Positions 60,579 to 64,000 of a DNA stretch of 64,000 nt are shown here, piece after piece. Under the pieces are notes generated by a model. It was not told the origin of the DNA. It did no database searches and was given only the letters and a program-made list of their open reading frames with translations. How positions within the stretch are numbered: the first letter of the stretch is position 1; every line of letters starts with the position of its first letter. This DNA comes from Streptomyces peucetius (GTDB taxonomy: Bacteria > Actinomycetota > Actinomycetes > Streptomycetales > Streptomycetaceae). The stretch lies in NCBI RefSeq assembly GCF_025854275.1, contig NZ_CP107567.1:7316001-7380000 (forward strand), written 5' to 3'. A program made the translations under genes and the position numbers.

Positions 60579-62071
60579 CCACCGAGGCACCCACGGCCCA
60601 GGACAGCCGTTACGAGGCCGTGAGCAGCCGGGACGCACGGTTCGACGGCGTCTTCTTCTTCGCCGTCTCCACGACCGGGATCTACTGCCGGCCCAGCTGC
60701 CCCGCCATCACACCCAAGCGCAGGAACGTCTCCTTCTACCGCACCGCCGCGGCGGCCCAGGCCGCCGGCTTCCGAGCCTGCCGCCGCTGTCGCCCCGACG
60801 CGGTCCCCGGCTCCGCGGAGTGGAACGTCCGCGCGGACGTCGTCGGCCGCGCCATGCGGCTGATCGGCGACGGGATCGTCGACCGGGAAGGCGTCGCCGG
60901 ACTCGCCACCCGCCTCGGCTACAGCGCCCGCCAGGTGCAGCGTCAGCTCAACGCCGAACTCGGTGCGGGACCCGTCGCCCTGGCCCGCGCCCAGCGCGGC
61001 CACACCGCACGCGTACTGCTGCAGACGACGACCCTCCAGGCCGCCGAGATCGCCTTCGCGGCCGGGTTCGCGAGCGTACGGCAGTTCAACGACACGATCC
61101 GCGAGATCTACGCCGCCACCCCCACGGAACTGCGCGCCGTCCGGCCCGGCCGCATCTCGCCGGTCGACGGCGGCTCCGGGATCCCGCTGCGGCTCGCCCA
61201 CCGGGGCCCGTACGCGGCCGACCGGATGTTCGACCATCTCGCCGCCCACGCCGTGCCCGGCATCGAGGAGGTCACCGGCGCACGCGGCACCCGCACCTAC
61301 CGCCGGACCCTGCGGCTGCCCGGCGGCGCGGGCATCGCCGAGGTCGGCGAACGCCCGGGCACCGGCGGCTGGCTCGAGTGCCGGCTGCACCTGACGAACC
61401 TGCGCGACCTGACCTCGGCCACCCAGCGGATGCGCCGCCTCCTCGACCTGGACGCCGACCCCTGCGCGGTCGCGGATCGCCTCGGTGCCGACCCGGCCCT
61501 CGCCCCGCTCGTGGCGGCCCGCCCGGGACTGCGTGTCCCCGGTGCCGCGGACGCGCACGAGTCAGCCGTCCGCACTCTGGTCGGGCAGCGGGCCGCCGGC
61601 GAACTCGTCGCCGCGCACGGGGAGAGGCTCGACGCCCCGAGCGGGGGGCTCACCCACCTGTTCCCCCGCGCCGAGGACCTCACCGGCAGCGGCCCGCCCG
61701 CGCTGCGCGCCCTGGCCGAGGCGCTCGCCGGCGGCGATCTCGTCCTCGGCCCCGGCGCCGACCGCGAGCAGGCGGAGCACCGGCTGCTGCGGCTGACCGG
61801 CATCGACGCCCGCACCGCCGCCGCCGTCCGACTGCACGCGCTCGGCGACCCCGACGTCCTGCTGCCCGGCGACCCGGCGCTGCCGCCCGCGGCGGACACC
61901 GAGCGGTGGCGGCCGTGGAGGTCGTACGCGATGCACCATCTGTGGGCCGCCGCCGCTGCCCCCGGGTCACTGAAGAGCTCCGGCAGGACCGGGCGGGCGG
62001 GCACGGCGGGACGGACGGGCGTTCCACGGCGGACCAGGCCGGCCACGGCGGCGGCTCACCCGTACGGCTGA
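60575..62071 (+). CDS. Ada-AlkA fusion: methyl-phosphotriester sensor and 3-methyladenine DNA glycosylase
   Basis: A 498-residue DNA-repair protein. The N-terminal Ada zinc domain has four cysteines (GIYCRPSCPA, ACRRCRPD), followed by an AraC-type helix-turn-helix (GLATRLGYSARQVQRQL; AAEIAFAAGFASVRQFNDTIRE), then an AlkA-type HhH glycosylase (ESAVRTLVGQ; LTGIDARTAAAVRLHALGDPDVLLPGDPAL, catalytic Asp in LLPGD). Such fusions excise alkylated purines and activate repair genes. It overlaps the flavoprotein stop by four bases. Confidence 0.93.
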   Translation: MTTEAPTAQDSRYEAVSSRDARFDGVFFFAVSTTGIYCRPSCPAITPKRRNVSFYRTAAAAQAAGFRACRRCRPDAVPGSAEWNVRADVVGRAMRLIGDGIVDREGVAGLATRLGYSARQVQRQLNAELGAGPVALARAQRGHTARVLLQTTTLQAAEIAFAAGFASVRQFNDTIREIYAATPTELRAVRPGRISPVDGGSGIPLRLAHRGPYAADRMFDHLAAHAVPGIEEVTGARGTRTYRRTLRLPGGAGIAEVGERPGTGGWLECRLHLTNLRDLTSATQRMRRLLDLDADPCAVADRLGADPALAPLVAARPGLRVPGAADAHESAVRTLVGQRAAGELVAAHGERLDAPSGGLTHLFPRAEDLTGSGPPALRALAEALAGGDLVLGPGADREQAEHRLLRLTGIDARTAAAVRLHALGDPDVLLPGDPALPPAADTERWRPWRSYAMHHLWAAAAAPGSLKSSGRTGRAGTAGRTGVPRRTRPATAAAHPYG

Positions 62072-62146
62072 GCAACGCAGCGGCCACGGGGCCCGGCGGA
62101 CCCAGAGTGGATGGCATCGCCCACCGTCACCGCACCGGGAGAACCG

Positions 62147-62707
62147 ATGACCCCCCTCAACCGACGTGACCTCGGCCTGCTCGTCCTGCGCATGGGGACG
62201 GGCGCCGTCCTCATGGCCCACGGCACCCAGAAGCTGTTCGGCTGGTTCGGCGGCGGCGGTCTGGAGGGGACCGCCAAGGGCATGGAGTCCATGGGCTTCC
62301 ACCCGCCCAGGCACAGCGCGATCGCCGCGGGCGTCGCCGAGACCGGCGGCGGCCTGCTGCTCGCCATGGGTCTCGCCACACCGGCGGCCGGCGCGGCGGT
62401 CACCGGGAACATGGCGGGCGCGGTGTCCGTGCACGCACCGGCCGGCTTCTTCGCCCAGTCCGGCGGCTTCGAGTACCCCGCGTTCCTCGGGTTCACGGCG
62501 GCGACCGTCGGCGTCATGGGCCCCGGCCGCTACTCCCTCGACCACGCCACCGGCCACCGCTTCGACCAGCCGTGGGTCCTGGCGTCCGCCTTCGCGGCCA
62601 GCGCCCTGGTGGCGGCCGCCGTCGTCGGCAAACGGGTCAAGGGCCAGATCGGGGCGGACGTCGACGACACGATGCAGGACCAGGGAGCCGACACCCTCGA
62701 GGACTGA
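62147..62707 (+). CDS. DoxX family membrane protein
   Basis: A 186-residue protein with four hydrophobic segments. RRDLGLLVLRMGTGAVLMAHGTQKLFGWFGGGGLEGTAKGMESMGF is the DoxX signature. ATG at 62147 follows GGGAGAACC. DoxX proteins are small integral membrane proteins linked to redox stress in actinobacteria; the partner is unknown. Confidence 0.88.
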   Translation: MTPLNRRDLGLLVLRMGTGAVLMAHGTQKLFGWFGGGGLEGTAKGMESMGFHPPRHSAIAAGVAETGGGLLLAMGLATPAAGAAVTGNMAGAVSVHAPAGFFAQSGGFEYPAFLGFTAATVGVMGPGRYSLDHATGHRFDQPWVLASAFAASALVAAAVVGKRVKGQIGADVDDTMQDQGADTLED

Positions 62708-62769
62708 CCGGCGCGGAGCCGATCCGCGCCGATCGACTCGACCGCGTCGCGGGCCTGGTGCCGAAGCGT

Positions 62770-62783
62770 TGAACAGTGGTTCA
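62770..62783. promoter_or_regulatory. Putative TetR operator
   Basis: TGAAC-AGTG-GTTCA is an inverted repeat ending nine bases before the TetR start codon, the usual position of an autoregulatory site. No ribosome site is visible between it and the ATG. Confidence 0.6.
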
Positions 62784-62791
62784 CTTCTTGC

Positions 62792-63439
62792 ATGGCCTAT
62801 CGCAAGACAGCCGCCGTGCAAAGCCGCCTGGACGCCGCCCGTGAGCATCTCGTGGAGCAGGCCACGTCCGTCGTCGCCGAGGTCGGCTGGGCGAACGCCT
62901 CGGTCACGGCGGTGGCCGCCGCCGCGGGCATGTCGGTCGGTTCCGTCTACCAGCACTTCCCGTCCAAGGGGGCACTCGCCGTCGAGGTCTTCCGCCGTGC
63001 CTCCGGCCGCGAGGTCGAGGTGCTCGGCGACGTGCTCAGGGAAGGCAGCGGCGGCCCGGTCGAACGGCTCGCGCTCGGCGTGGGCGTCTTCGCCCGCCGC
63101 GCCATGGAGCGCCGCGGCCTCGCCCACGCCCTGCTCGCCGCGCCCGCGGAACCGGCGGTCGGCCAGGAGCGGCTGGAGTTCCGGCGCCGCTACCGCGACG
63201 TCTTCGCCGAGGTGATCCGCGAGGGCGTCGCGGCCGGGCACCTGCCCCGCCAGGACCCCGACGTCACCGCCGCCGCGCTGACCGGCGCCATCGGCGAGGT
63301 GCTGGTGGACCCGCTGTCCGCCCCCGTGGCGGGCGACGCGGCCGACGACCTGGTCACCGAGCTGGTGGCGATGTCCCTGCGCTGTGCGGGCGCCACGCCC
63401 GCCCGGCCGACCACCCCGACGACCCCTGAGGACCTGTGA
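62792..63439 (+). CDS. TetR-family transcriptional regulator
   Basis: A 215-residue regulator with an N-terminal HTH (about 24-65: ATSVVAEVGWANASVTAVAAAAGMSVGSVYQHFPSKGAL) and a helical ligand domain. Its TGA overlaps the AidB start by one base (TGATG), so it is coupled to and probably controls the AidB gene. Confidence 0.88.
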   Translation: MAYRKTAAVQSRLDAAREHLVEQATSVVAEVGWANASVTAVAAAAGMSVGSVYQHFPSKGALAVEVFRRASGREVEVLGDVLREGSGGPVERLALGVGVFARRAMERRGLAHALLAAPAEPAVGQERLEFRRRYRDVFAEVIREGVAAGHLPRQDPDVTAAALTGAIGEVLVDPLSAPVAGDAADDLVTELVAMSLRCAGATPARPTTPTTPEDL

Positions 63440-64000
63440 TGACCGCGCACCCCGCCGTATCCACGCCGCCCGCCGTGGCCGCGCCCGCATCGTCCGGTTC
63501 CCCCGGCACGTCCGCCGCCGCGCCCGTCACCACGTCCGCCGGTGCCGCCCCGCGCAGCAACCCCGCCGCCCGTACCCACGAGGTGACCAACCAGGCGCCA
63601 CCGCTCGTCGGTCACGACGTCGCGGACGACGCCGTGCTGCTCGAAGGCATGGAACGCGAGGGCGCCGGGTGGTACGTGGAGGACCTGCACCGCGTCGGCA
63701 GGCTGGCCGGCTCCGAGGAGGTCCAGCGCTGGGCCGAGGAGGCCAACCGCTGCGAACCGCTGCTGCGCACGCACGACCGTTACGGAAACCGGATCGACGA
63801 GGTGGAGTTCCACCCCTCGTACCACTCGCTCATGGACGTGGCGATCCGCGAGGGACTCGGCGGCGCGCCGTGGGCCGACGACCGGCCCGGCGCCCATGTC
63901 GCGCGTGCCGCGGGCTTCATGGTGTGGAGCTCGGCCGAACAGGGCCACGCCTGCCCGGTGTCCATGACGTACGCCGCCGTTCCCGCCCTGCGCTCCGCGC
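63439..64000 (+). CDS. AidB-like acyl-CoA dehydrogenase (3' end cut by window)
   Basis: The first 187 codons. A proline/alanine-rich start is followed by THEVTNQAPPLVGHDVADDAVLLEGMEREGAGWYVEDLHRVGRLAGSE and FHPSYHSLMDVAIREGLGGAPWADD, which are characteristic of AidB, the alkylation-response flavoprotein. It lies 1.4 kb after an Ada-AlkA fusion. The frame stays open to the window end. Confidence 0.85.
   Translation, partial: MTAHPAVSTPPAVAAPASSGSPGTSAAAPVTTSAGAAPRSNPAARTHEVTNQAPPLVGHDVADDAVLLEGMEREGAGWYVEDLHRVGRLAGSEEVQRWAEEANRCEPLLRTHDRYGNRIDEVEFHPSYHSLMDVAIREGLGGAPWADDRPGAHVARAAGFMVWSSAEQGHACPVSMTYAAVPALRSA

Overview
The window reads as Streptomyces (or a very close actinomycete) chromosome. 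It has very high GC, strong G/C at third codon positions, purine-rich AGGAGG-type ribosome sites with frequent GTG starts, many 4-base ATGA/GTGA gene overlaps, Tat and lipobox secretion signals, CebR-type boxes (TGGGAGCGCTCCCA) at cellulase genes and only a few TTA codons. About 46 protein genes (two run off the ends), two identical tRNA-Pro genes, several decayed genes and three unusual repeat structures are described. All calls come from reading the sequence; no database search was run.

Layout. 1-2.5 kb: an NMT1-type ABC importer (permease cut by the window start, lipoprotein, ATPase). 2.7-12.3 kb: VOC protein, APC permease, Tat-exported sugar isomerase-like protein, a 1172-residue ThuA/sugar-dehydrogenase/PKD/CBM6 secreted protein behind a LacI-type operator, MmcQ/YjbR, an L,D-transpeptidase and a split transketolase pair under a SoxR-like box. 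12.4-20.8 kb: two identical tRNA-Pro(GGG) genes bracket a long-form GAPDH, a SpoIIE-type phosphatase, a decayed sugar-permease tail, a 50-bp inverted-repeat pair enclosing a degenerate ~64-bp repeat array, DUF488, a P450 pseudogene and DUF309. 21-25.7 kb: a secreted VWA/PKD protein with a TTA codon, an MFS remnant, and a coupled three-gene unit (TTA-containing small protein, membrane protein, GluB-like lipoprotein) of unknown role.

25.9-33.5 kb: cellulose locus with divergent GH48 and GH6 cellulases around three CebR-type boxes, a LacI regulator, an ECF sigma factor and a membrane-anchored partner. 33.7-38.4 kb: a large alanine-rich secreted toxin-like protein with an overlapping candidate immunity gene, flanked by diverged ~148-bp direct repeats. 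38.8-53.1 kb: pectin locus with a PL3 lyase, then a nine-gene minus-strand unit (sugar ABC importer, Gfo/Idh, DUF6807, GH43, rhamnogalacturonan acetylesterase, PL1, CE8) and, upstream of it, a GntR/aldolase/dehydratase operon that probably degrades sugar acids. 53.3-64 kb: APC permease, an unknown protein, an FGGY kinase plus two flavoprotein genes, and an alkylation-repair neighbourhood (Ada-AlkA fusion, DoxX, TetR, AidB).

Taken together the middle of the window is a plant-cell-wall degradation region: extracellular enzymes cut cellulose and pectin, importers take up the oligosaccharides, cytoplasmic enzymes handle the sugar acids, and LacI/GntR/sigma regulators with visible operators probably gate expression.
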